The notes under the pieces are model-generated. The model had not been told where the DNA came from. It worked only from the letters and a program-made list of their open reading frames with translations, and did not search any database. Position numbers and translations under genes: made by a program. Of a stretch of DNA of 64,000 nt, positions 54,401-64,000 are shown piece by piece. The first letter of the stretch is position 1, and every line of letters begins with the position of its first letter. Source of the stretch: Lytechinus pictus (Eukaryota; Echinodermata; Echinoidea; Temnopleuroida; Toxopneustidae); assembly GCF_037042905.1 (NCBI RefSeq), contig NC_087252.1:23453701-23517700 (forward strand), written 5' to 3'.

Positions 54401-56369
54401 TCTGAAGGCACATATCAAGACCCATTCTGGCAAGAAGCCGTTCTCCTGTGACAAATGTAAAAAGGCTTTTGCTCAGAAGCTTACTTTAATCGAGCACATG
54501 AAATTACACGAGGACACTAGATCTTATAAGTGTAGCTACTGTGGAAAAGGTTTCCATCAGCGATCAACACTGTGGGGACATGAGAAGCTACACAAGCGTG
54601 AGAAGGTTCACAGATGCAGTAAATGTGAGGAACAATTTGGGACGTTGAAAGAACTTCGGAGGCATGAGAAGAAGCATTGGCTGGATTCCGGGCTGCACAA
54701 AACTGTTGACATTGATGGGGAACCTGTCAAGGATTTGGTGCAAATTAGGCGATTTGAATGTGATCTCTGTGGGGAAGCGTTCACCCAAAAGGCAGTGCTG
54801 CAAACACACTACAGGAGACATACGGGCGAAAAGCCATTTAAATGTAATGTATGTGGCAAACAATTCAGACACTTGGCATCCAGCAAGAGACATGGTTTAA
54901 TCCACAAAGGTATCAAACAGTATCATTGTGATATTTGTGGTAAATCATTCACCAAGAAGTCCTACTTGAAGTGGCATGTCTCCAAGCTTCACTCCACTGT
55001 TAATGACAGCAGACTGAAAGTTTGTGATGATACTTGTAAAGGGAATTTGGAAGCTACAGACTCCCAGTCGGTGACAGGAACTGGCGATAGGTGGAATGAG
55101 GATCCAGATAGTGTGTTATCACTAGAGGATTGTGGTGGTAGTGATATGGAGTCTGATAATCAGAGACCATTCAGTAGTTTGGAGGAGAAAGAAGGTCAGT
55201 GTAGAGATGAACTGGAGGACTTTACACAAAAACATGGATTTGGATGTCAGAGAAAACAAAGTGATTGTGAGATTAACCAGATGGAGAGTCTGAATACCCC
55301 TGACCATCCAAGCTCGCAGATCATGGAGGGAACAAACGTAATAGTGTCATTTCAAGATGTTTGCGATGTGCCAATCAATGAAGAATGTGTCCACACAATG
55401 AATGTCCTGGACCATGTCATGCAACTGGCTGAGATTTCCCAAAGAGATGTTGAAGAGTGTCAGATTCAGATTGAAAATGTTCCGTTAGGTCAGGCAGCTC
55501 CAGGTGAAGGGAGAAGCATGGAAACCGATCCAGATAAGAATAAAACACTGCTACATTTATCTCTTGATGATGTAACCATTGGCAATCAGAAACCTTCTGC
55601 AGTCAAACCCTTTGTGTGTGAATTATGTGGACGAATGTACAGCTCAAACTCGTGCCTTCTGAGACACAAGCAAACTCACCTGATCTCCAAGCCCCACAAG
55701 TGCAATCTTTGTGACAAGTCCTATAGCCGACGACCACTCTTACGAGAGCACATTCAGTTCTCGCACAGTGAGCAGCACAGGGTTCACCAGTGTTCATTCT
55801 GTGAGAAATCGTTTCCCAATGCGACCAGATTAGAATTGCATGTCCGTACCCACACACAAGACAAACCCTTCAAGTGCCAAGAATGCCAGAAGGGATTTGC
55901 AGACTCCAGCAATCTCAGGAGACATGAACGCAGTCATAAGGGGTTGCGAAGACATAAGTGCCCTCAGTGTGGACAGCTGTTCTCTGAGAAGCCTGCCCTT
56001 CAGCGGCATCAGGCCAGGCATCAAGGAGAGAAGAACTATCAATGTCAGCACTGCACCAAGTCATTTGTTCTGAAGACGGACTTACAGAGCCACATCATCT
56101 TACATAAAGCTGCCAAGGAATCGGAATGCTCTGCTTGTGGTTTGACATTCAAGCGACAAATCAGCTTCAATCTTCATCAGGCTACCACCAAGAAAAGTGC
56201 CAGGAAATGCAGGGTGTGTGGCATGGGATTTGCGAATGAATGCAAGAGACGCCAACATGAACTCAATGAGCATAAGTTTATTATCAATGACTCAGGTTTT
56301 GTTTGTGGGTGCTGCGGGAAGAGTTTTGATAGGCTCGGTAAAATGGTGAACCATATAAGAGAGCATTAA
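50036..56369 (+). CDS. C2H2 zinc finger protein, 21 fingers (2 coding exons, exon 1 duplicated)
   Basis: Exon 2 (53602-56369) is one long frame preceded by TATGATTGCAG. Exon 1 is taken as 50036-50045 (ATGGAATCAG before GTACAC), or its identical copy at 51776-51785. Joining either gives M-E-S-D and 925 aa. Finger 1 is at about residues 14-35; fingers 2-12 lie at 139-466 and 13-21 at 673-925, with consensus C-X2-C-X12-H-X3-5-H. The block between (470-670) is acidic and finger-free. One finger near 56130 has lost its last His. Short TGEKP-like linkers are rare, so DNA binding by all fingers is doubtful. There is no KRAB, SCAN or BTB domain. A nuclear DNA- or RNA-binding role is inferred from the fold; no orthologue is recognised. 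Paired AATAAA at 58442-58451 may serve as poly-A signals beyond repeats in the 3' UTR. Confidence 0.85.
50491..51060. repeat. Degenerate tandem array with a GCGAGCGCGAAGCGCGAGCT core
   Basis: The GC-rich core occurs at 50491, 50591, 50707, 50816 and (shortened) 50933, with a decayed sixth start at about 51039. Spacing is 100-116 nt. AT-rich phrases TATATTCACACCT and CATATCTCACCAAT recur between cores. In unit 2 only one copy remains (52231). Confidence 0.85.
51461..52415 (+). repeat. Tandem duplication, unit 2 with 785-bp internal deletion
   Basis: Equals unit 1 minus the segment corresponding to 50547-51331; the break shows only a 2-nt AT overlap. The 19-mer GTCTACAGTACTCAGTAGA follows a third time at 52416-52434, after which sequence is unique. 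Confidence 0.95.
53144..53547 (+). mobile_element. Non-LTR retroposon 3' end with (AAATG)n tail
   Basis: TTTTTAATTGAATATGGAAA at 53503 is followed by (TGAAA)n up to about 53545. The same wording ends 21215-21290. It lies just before the acceptor of zinc finger exon 2. No RT remains. Confidence 0.5.
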
Positions 56370-57121
56370 TGAAATGTCAAAGTTTTAGACCAGTTAGACA
56401 ATTACCTTTGAAATTTCCGCAAATTGTGGCTGGGGAGGGGTACTTCACAATTTGAAGTTGTTTTTTTCTCACTGATAGTTATAAACTTATATGATGCATA
56501 TTAAACCCAAGACCCAAGACCTGTCTACTTAGATTTTGTGCTCTAGTCTTCATTCGTCCAAATTTTTTTTCTCTCTGTTAAAGGAGAATGAAACTCTTGG
56601 AGCAAGTTAGTTTTTGTGAAAGCAGAAAAATCAAAGAATAAGATCAACAAAAGTTTGAGTAAAATAGGACTAGCAATAGAAGAGTTATGAGCATTTGAAT
56701 GTCGAGATCACTAATGCTATGGAGATCCTCCCATTGGCAATGCGACCAAGATCTATGATGTCACAGATGAACAACTCTCCCCTTTTGGACACTGAAAATA
56801 TACCCCAAAACATCTCTTTTTGCTCATTCTAATCATATGACAAACGATTCATCAATGATATAATGTTGTGAAACCTCTGTACTTGTCCCCTCATAAAGAG
56901 AACACCTCACCTTGTGATAGACTCTATAAAAGTGAGAATATAAGTGAAATAAGTACTAAAGTAATGAGGGAGTTGTACGTGTGTGACATCACAGATCTTG
57001 GTCGCATTGCCAATGGGAGGATCTACATGGCATTAGTGATCTCAATATTCAAATGCTCATAACTTTCTTATTATTCATTCAATCTTCCTCAAACTTTCAA
57101 CAATATGTTTCTTTGATTTTT

Positions 57122-58219
57122 GTCTCACCTGCATAGCAGAGTGAGACTATAGGGGCCGCTTTTCCGACGGCGACGGCGGCGGCGGCGTCAACACCAAATC
57201 TTAACCTGAGGTTAAGTTTTTGAAATGACAGCATAACTTAGAAAGTATATGGACCTAGTTCATGAAACTTGGCCATAAGGTTAATCAAGTATTACTGAAC
57301 ATCCTGCCTGAGTTTCATGTCACATGACCAAGGTCAAAGGTCATTTAGGGTCAATGAACTTAGACCATGTTGGGGGAATCAACATCAAAATCTTAACCTA
57401 AGGTTAAGTTTTTGAAATGTCATCATAAATTAGAAAATATATGGACCTAGTTCATGAAACTTATACATAAGGTTAATCAAGTATCACTGAACATCCTGCA
57501 TGAGTTTCACGACACATGACCAAGGTCAAAGGTCATTTAGGGTCAATGAACTTTGGCCGAATTGGGGGTATCTGTTGAATTACCATCATAACTTTAAAAG
57601 TTTATGGATCTGATTCATGAAACTTGGACATAATAGTAATCAAGTATTACTGAACATCCTGTGCAAGTTTCAGGTCACATGATCAAGGTCAAAGGTCATT
57701 TAGGGTCAATGAACTTTGGCCAAATTGGGGTATTTGTTGAATTACCATCATAACTTTAAAAGTTTATGGATCTGATTCATGAAACTTGGACATAATAGTA
57801 ATCAAGTATTACTGAACATCCTGTGCAAGTTTCAGGTCACATGATCAAGGTCAAAGGTCATTTAGGGTCAATGAACTTTGGCCAAATTGGGGTATTTGTT
57901 GAATTACAGCCATAAATTTTAAAGTGTGTTGGTCTAGTTCATAAAACTTGGACATAAGTCTAGAGTAATCAAGTATCACTGAACATCCTGTGCGAGTTTC
58001 AGGTCACATGAACAAGGTCAAAGGTCATGTAAGGTCAAAGAACTTTGGCCACGTTGGGGGTATTTGTTGAATTGCCATCATATCTCTATAAGTGTATTGG
58101 TCTAATTCATAAAACGTGGAAATACGAGTAACCAAGTATCACTGAACATCTTGTGCGAGTTATAGTAGTTTTCAAAATCAGCACTGCTGCTATATTGAAT
58201 CGCGTGATGCAGGTGAGAC
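57122..58219 (+). mobile_element. 1.1-kb GTCTCACCTGCAT element with tandem DR1 units
   Basis: TIRs GTCTCACCTGCAT (57122) and ATGCAGGTGAGAC (58207-58219). A CGGCGGCGGC stretch follows the left end. The body is about five and a half tandem units of 162-192 bp, each with TCATGAAACTTGGACATAA and AGGTCAAAGGTCA. No ORF. Confidence 0.88.
57331..58027 (+). promoter_or_regulatory. Five perfect DR1 nuclear-receptor motifs
   Basis: AGGTCAAAGGTCA occurs exactly at 57331-57343, 57523-57535, 57686-57698, 57848-57860 and 58015-58027. This is the consensus direct repeat with 1-nt spacing bound by HNF4, RXR heterodimers and COUP-TF. Most copies have a further half site, GGGTCA, 6 nt downstream. Whether they act in vivo is unknown. 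Confidence 0.8.
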
Positions 58220-58678
58220 GGCCAGAGGCATTCCACTTGTTCTCTTTGATATGGATTCAGCTGGTTTCAAGGGTTTCATTCTCCTTTAATCAAAAAAGTC
58301 ATAAGCCAAGGGTGATGATCCCTGCTCCTGATTGTATTCCATGTCCATATGCAGAACTAAGCAAGCCATGAGATTAAAAGTTTTATGTTGGAAATTTTTG
58401 TGTTTCCATGTTGGTGATTTTTCAATCTGTTGTGCTTTAAGAATAAATAAAGGTACCTAAATTTAACAATAGAATGTCATTTCTTCAATTTTTCTGCTCT
58501 ATTAGACAATATTACATTGTCGATTTAAACTCTGAAATTCCTATTTACATGAACATTGAGATTATTGACAAATCTGATTAAGATCAACCCTAAAAGGACT
58601 GTGATGTTTGAGCTGTATTGAAGACAGGGGGTGGTTCATAATGACCGAAGACCCCCTTCTGATTTAACCCTAGATTAA

Positions 58679-59225
58679 TTAAAGGGGTACCCGGGCTAAA
58701 AATAAATGTTTATAATTAGAGTATAAATTTAAGAGAGCAAAATACTATAAATTTCAAAATCTGATAACAAATATTGAAGCTATTGAATTATAAATTTTAG
58801 CAATATACTGTGAAAACAGTTATATGCACGTCATCATGAATATTTATTAGGTGGCCTGATGAAATCGTGTCCCCACTTTCCCCTTTTTTCTTTTTCTATT
58901 ACATGAATATAAATATTTTCATACATGTGGGTATGGTATGTCTCCCTCATAATAAAGTAAGTTACAGCAATGAATTTCTTATTATTGAATCAGCTGTCAA
59001 TCCATTTTTTTCAATTCTTGAAGAAAAAGACCCTCACATAATTGCATATGATAAATAAAAGAAAGTTGGGATATAACATGAGTTTGCTCATTGAGTATTC
59101 ATGAAGACATGCATAGAACTATAATAATGCGAATCTTGTTGTTATTCTTTGTCCGATTTTGATAAAATTTTCAGTGTTTTGTTAACCTGATTTTTCTTTA
59201 CAGACAGCATGGAGTACCCCTTTAA
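58679..59225. mobile_element. 547-bp TTAAAGGGGTAC palindromic MITE
   Basis: Ends TTAAAGGGGTACCCGGG and ATGGAGTACCCCTTTAA. The right arm contains GTCCGATTTTGATAAAATTT, a phrase common to the TTAAAGGG/CCACCCC families in this window. Confidence 0.75.
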
Positions 59226-59708
59226 AGCAGACTGGTAAAAAGTATTGTGGTGTCGGAATGTTTTACCCGTATGTTGCGAATTTAGACTCAAAAGTTAGGT
59301 ATAACTTCAAAGGAAAATGTGACAAAATCTTGCAGCGCTATCTTTGTACGGTTCCGGAAAGATCGAGGGAGGGCGCAGAGTGTGATGGACCCAATTTCCC
59401 TTTAATTGAAAAATCCAGAGGCAAGAGAAGTTTTGAGAAAAAAAAACCCCTGAGGGGTAGAGGTGCACAATGTGAAGATGTAAAATAGAGGAAGGAGAAT
59501 GGATGAATTAACATGTGCAGTGTGATTACTAAGGCCTACGTTTGCATACGAGAATCGGGACTAGGGCCCGTAATTCATAGAGTTATAACTATCGTTATGT
59601 TGCCATTAATATGACTTCCATATTGCAACTGGGCTGCAATTTTTTTCCTCTGAACATTTTGGGCCTAGCTAGGCCTATGGGAATGATAATTTACGGTAAA
59701 AATTTGGC

Positions 59709-59956
59709 CAGTGGTGTTCGCAGGGGGGGGGGGGTGGTTACAGGTGTTCAAACCCCCATAAATGTTTTTGATACCCCACCCCCCCCCCCTAAAAATGATG
59801 AAGACCTTTTTATTGGGGGGGGGGTGTCAAATTATTGTTGGGAGTACGAAACGACCTAAAATTAGTGGCGAACACTTTTTGGGGGGGTTGTCAACATTTT
59901 TCTCAGCTTGAACCCCCCCCCCCCCCCCCTTTTCACCAGTCCTGCGTACGCCACTT
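59709..59956. mobile_element. hAT-like MITE with G/C runs
   Basis: Starts CAGTGGTGTTCGCAGG and ends CCTGCGTACGCCACTT. The flanks AATTTGGC (59701-59708) and AATTCGGC (59957-59964) match 7 of 8. Inside are several G and C runs up to 17 nt and a second GTGGCGAACAC motif. Confidence 0.65.
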
Positions 59957-59964
59957 AATTCGGC

Positions 59965-61571
59965 AACCGGGCTCAGCAACCAATCACAAGCAAGGTTTCC
60001 ATGCTTGGCAGTTATACAGTTACAATAAGTCTTAAGAAACGGGTATCAGATGATCAGAAGAAACAATCCAATAATTGGTTTGACCCTCCTTATGCTATGT
60101 CCCCCCCCCCCCCCCCAAGTTTATTATCATGATTACAGAGCAACCTACTTGCGGGAAATAAATTTTCACTTCCGCAGTGCTGAATTTGGTATATCGCCCT
60201 CTATTGGGAACAAAGTAATACTGGGCGACGAAGTGGCATGCGCCTGTACAGGTTCGAGCCCTTGTCGCGTCTTTCAGATGGTGACCGAGGTCGGTCCCAG
60301 CTAGGAGTAAATAATCATATCTGACTGATACATGTCTGTAAGAACTTCATCACATATACACGCACACACACCGTGTATAAGTTGATCAAAAAATAAGTGA
60401 ATTGTAGGCTAGCTATCAAGTCCAAGTATGCCCCCATTATAGGTGAAAAGGGAACTTTTTATCTAATTAAATGATCACTCAATTATTGTTGTGACAATTA
60501 TAATTATTTCAATTACCTTATGTTATTTTAAGTTCTAACTCCATGCAACTATAATAGATAAGCAGGTATACTTCAAGTTGATGTTATAGATAAGCGGCCC
60601 TTATAAAAGTATTTTCCATGATTTTTTTTTTTTTTGGGGGGGGGGGGGGCTGACAAGCCCCTAAACTCCAGTATCAAATTACCGGTTCTACGCCGTGATC
60701 TATATAATTTTGCTTTCTTAAACATAGATTTTTCTTGCTCTGTCGCAAAATGCCCCTTGCACATGTTTGCATACAGGCCAAATAATAGGAAATGTATTTT
60801 TGCTGGTTGCTGACGTCACAAACCCTTCATGTTTGCCCCTTCCCCTTTTATCTCGGGGGGGGGGGGGGTCGCTATGTGGCGACGAGACACTTTGCTAGGC
60901 CTGTAAGCCGTCTGTATGTTAATCGGACAATGCTGGCAATAAAATGACACTTTGGATTGAATTTTGCCCTCTTCAACTTTTCACCACACTGCGCTTATTA
61001 AATGACGTAGCCTATATAGGTATGCAGATCGACCCCCTCCCAATGAATTTCAAGTGATAAACAGAGAGAGAAGCTGAAATAGTTCAACGGCCGGGAGTTG
61101 GAAAGGATGGGCTATTACATATATAGCCCGCAGAACTATATTCTTCTGCATGAGCATATAGTCAACATAACCATGTTGGTATCATGTGTCGAAACCCCAT
61201 AGGAACCAATGGTAAAAAAAAAAATCAACCAAAGTTTTCGGGTAAACGTACAGATGGGGTACGTGGACCACCCCCCAATTTTTTTTTTAAATCAAATTGG
61301 GAAGAAAAAAGAAAAAGAAAGAAGTAGAAAGGAAAAAAAGGGAGTAGGCCCCATCATTTTTTTAATACGTGAACATCTTAAATTATACTTTTATATGAAA
61401 AGGATTTTAGCTCGCTCGCAGCCTTTTAGAAATTTTGTCATGTCTAGCTACTCCCTAAAATATTTCGGCATATTACTTTACAAAATTACTGATTTAAAGC
61501 CATTAGCTGTTGATCTGTCTATTTCTGATATCCACACGGTTTAGATATAACCTGTGTTAACATTATAAAAA
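59965..61571. other. Repeat-rich stretch without a gene
   Basis: It holds C16 at 60101-60116, G14 at 60636-60649 and G14 at 60855-60868. A GGTTCGAGCCC B-box-like piece near 60252 may be a SINE fragment. The short ORFs have low-complexity translations. Confidence 0.5.
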
Positions 61572-61753
61572 CACTGAGTAAAAATATTTATACCCAATAT
61601 AGGGTAGAAAGAGAACATACATGTTTGCTTGATATTTTTTTTACCCCATATTGGGTTATTTCAACGCAACATTGCGTAAAATTTATATTTTTTACCCAAC
61701 CAACATGCATGTTCCCATTTTACCCAATATTGGGTAAACCTTTTTACAGAGTG
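61572..61753. mobile_element. 182-bp palindromic MITE with TACCCAATATTGGGTA motifs
   Basis: The ends CACTGAGTAAAAATA and TTTTTACAGAGTG are inverse. The arms contain TACCCAATAT.GGGTA and GAACAT.CATGTT, each itself palindromic. Confidence 0.8.
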
Positions 61754-64000
61754 AACTAGACTACAGATATGGAGTATACCAGCTAGTTGTCAACTATGAT
61801 TCACAAATTGAAAATTATTCGGATATAGGCCTACTTCCGCAATCTATTTTGTCAACAAAGAATCGAGTCGTGAAATGGGAACAATGTAGGAAAATGAAAA
61901 AAAGATTTTAATTAAGAAGACGGTGTATTATAATTGCCACGAATATAAAGTCATATTGTAGAATTTCATAAGTATGGTTTAAAATTCTAGCTTAGACTAC
62001 AGTTAAACCCATTCAGGTTTAATTATCAGAATACTCCTCATGTTTGAACTTCAATAATTTCTTGGCAGTGATCCCATGTCAACGCAACGAATGTCCAAGG
62101 TCCTTGTTTGTTTTTGGACTTGACTTGTGTTTATAATCTTTATAATTGATGTCAAGTGCACTTTTAGCTTACTCCTGAAAGACTTGAATGCATATGCCAA
62201 AGGATGTCCCATTAAACAATGTCTATACGACCGAGAAATATTTGAACGCGGATGGGGTGGTGAAAAAGCCTATAAGTTTACATTCTTTCGTGCATAACTA
62301 ACTGCCTCGATTTCACCTTCACGATATGCCCTTCACTCTTCAGGTCTCACTGCGCCCCTCTCCCCCTCTCTCTCTAGCTCTCTCCTTCATGATCACTCGA
62401 TCTGTACGCGTCCTTGCACTCTGAACATTTCCTCTCCTATATGAATGTAAAAATATTGTACTGAAAAGCAAATAAACGGGACAGGAATTCTCTATCTAAC
62501 CTTGATGGGATGACGGGGCTCTGATGGTCCCGGCCTGCTCTGCATGGGTTTCAGAGGGAGGAGGGGGGGGGGGGGCAGAGCGGCAGAGCCCGGCCCCCAC
62601 ATGCATGCCCCCCTCAAAAAAGTTCCACGACTACGAAAAACAAAAGAAAGAGAAATAAAACGAAAGGGAGAGGGGAAATGTGATATTACTAACAACAGCT
62701 GAATAATACTGTCAAACTCCATACATACACATACACATACACTAGTACATTGTGCCCGACCCTCAAAATTTCTGGCTGATATAGGCCTCCTCTCCAACAA
62801 TGATGAAGATAATAGAAAAATAGCTTTTACAACCTCTCTATATAGCTCCTATTCCTACCCCATCAAAATGTACCGTTCTCGATATAATTATTTGCAATAT
62901 CGGTACTGATGCAGACCCCCCCCCCCCATAAAAACAAAACCGCGGCCTTTGGAACAGCAAATTATTATCATGAGACAGCTAGAGTCCCTCGATCTGATGT
63001 TGAAATGAAATTTCACAATCCATACAAAATTGCATACACGTGACTTGCCTGACATGAAGCATTATCATGTCATTGATTAATTTGCCTCAGTCGAAAAAAG
63101 TGCATAATTATGACCATTTGGGCCCACGATATATACTGGGGTTTTTATGATTTTTTTTCACTACCTTAGATTTTTTCACTACTTGAGAGCAATGAGATCT
63201 TGAGGGCAATGCAAGGGAATTTTGATTGAGGGGGCAAGACGAGCTATTTTTATTTTTTGCTATTTTTTTTTTTATTATTCAGTTTTTAATTTAAATTTTT
63301 ACCTTTTCTTGCACCTTTTTTGTCAATAAAGGACTACTTTTAAAATGCACATAGAGGTGGACCCGATTTCCCTGAGCGGCTGTTTGTTCTTCCTTTTTCT
63401 AATGCGTTTATATCATATAGAAAATATCGTTATGCAAAATAGAAGTCACAGTTAAGCTATAATTACCTCTGTCGGAATCTTTGCAAAAAAAAAGGAAAAA
63501 GAAGAAGTAGATGAATTCAATTGAGCAGAGGTCAATTAAAGGTGGACAGCCACCCAGACCTCCCGAAAAACAATCAAATAAATAAACAAAATTGCTTATA
63601 ATTTTTATGTATTGATATATAATAATCATTGCTAATTAGTGCGTTTGTTCATCTTACATTTTGTCTTAGCTTGTATATTTTATTTTGTGATCGTTGCATG
63701 TAAGCCTAAAGCGTGAAACCGCTTTGAACTTGGTCGAACCGGTTTAGAACTGTTTTAAGTCTAAACGGCATCTTTAATCCATTGAATACATCACGGCAAT
63801 GGGGATTATTTTGTCAACAGTAATTTAGGTTGTCCAATCGATAATTGTTAGCTACTATACATAAAAAAACCCAGACAATTTCGTTGGAAACTGTCAATAA
63901 AGGGGCTATTCAACGTACGGTCAACAAGTCAACAAGAAAAACGAAACAAATTCTTTTGAAGATTACAAACTCTTTGCCTATTCAGTGTACGGTGGATTGG
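61754..64000. other. Right-hand stretch without a recognisable gene
   Basis: AT-rich. CT-rich patch at 62354-62385 and G13 at 62563-62575. No exon with homology seen on either strand. Confidence 0.5.

Larger units (their letters stand above)
56578..58289. mobile_element. TTAAAGGAGAATGAAAC palindromic MITE split by the DR1 element
   Basis: Ends TTAAAGGAGAATGAAAC and GTTTCATTCTCCTTTAA. The arms share CCTCCCATTGGCAATGCGAC and ACCAAGATCT in opposite orientations (about 56728 and 56995). The right arm is broken at 57122 and resumes at 58220. Confidence 0.85.

Noticed and set aside
61209-61544. 111-codon ORF near the right end
   Set aside because: The first half is low-complexity Lys/Glu from an A/G-rich tract; the second half has no recognisable family.

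Overview
The window looks like a chromosome segment from an echinoderm, most likely a sea urchin. It is AT-rich and intron-rich. It holds four spliced nuclear genes whose proteins align well with vertebrate orthologues recalled from family knowledge. The DNA between and inside the genes is packed with short inverted-repeat DNA transposons, tRNA-derived SINEs, LINE tails and a Mag-type Ty3/gypsy element, a mix typical of sea urchin genomes. The species assignment is an inference; no rRNA or mitochondrial marker is present.

Layout. Positions 1-8714: retroelement territory, with a broken Ty3/gypsy pol start fused to a 63-bp coding minisatellite, then an intact 1414-codon gag-pol of the Mag lineage with a candidate 3' LTR. 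Positions 10609-22324 (+): ETFB, mitochondrial electron transfer flavoprotein beta, five coding exons (254 aa) and a probable 3'-UTR intron. Positions 24395-30416 (+): DRC12/CCDC153, an axonemal dynein regulatory complex coiled-coil protein, six exons (201 aa). Positions 30417-38209: a gene-free belt of nested MITEs, including a piggyBac-like element, an orphan TIR element with an ORF, and a Harbinger transposase stub. Positions 38210-46008 (-): BUD13, RES splicing complex subunit, seven exons (625 aa). Positions 46009-49720: MITEs and an element whose arms are arrays of an ACTGG motif. Positions 50036-56369 (+): a 21-finger C2H2 zinc finger gene (925 aa) whose 10-nt first coding exon lies in a 1.74-kb tandem duplication. 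Positions 56578-64000: repeats, no gene recognised.

The four genes do not form a pathway (mitochondrial beta-oxidation electron transfer, ciliary motility, pre-mRNA splicing, transcription). ETFB and DRC12 are co-directional, DRC12 and BUD13 convergent, BUD13 and the zinc finger gene divergent. All exon joins keep frame and use GT-AG borders.

The most unusual structures are: the duplicated first exon of the zinc finger gene, generated around two nested hAT-like elements with 8-bp target duplications; a 521-bp almost perfect foldback with a 9-bp target duplication in DRC12 intron 1, which would give a ~250-bp hairpin in the pre-mRNA; a DNA element carrying five tandem perfect DR1 nuclear-receptor half-site pairs; an element with arms built from an ACTGG satellite; and a decayed duplicate of BUD13 exon 2 in its own intron 1.
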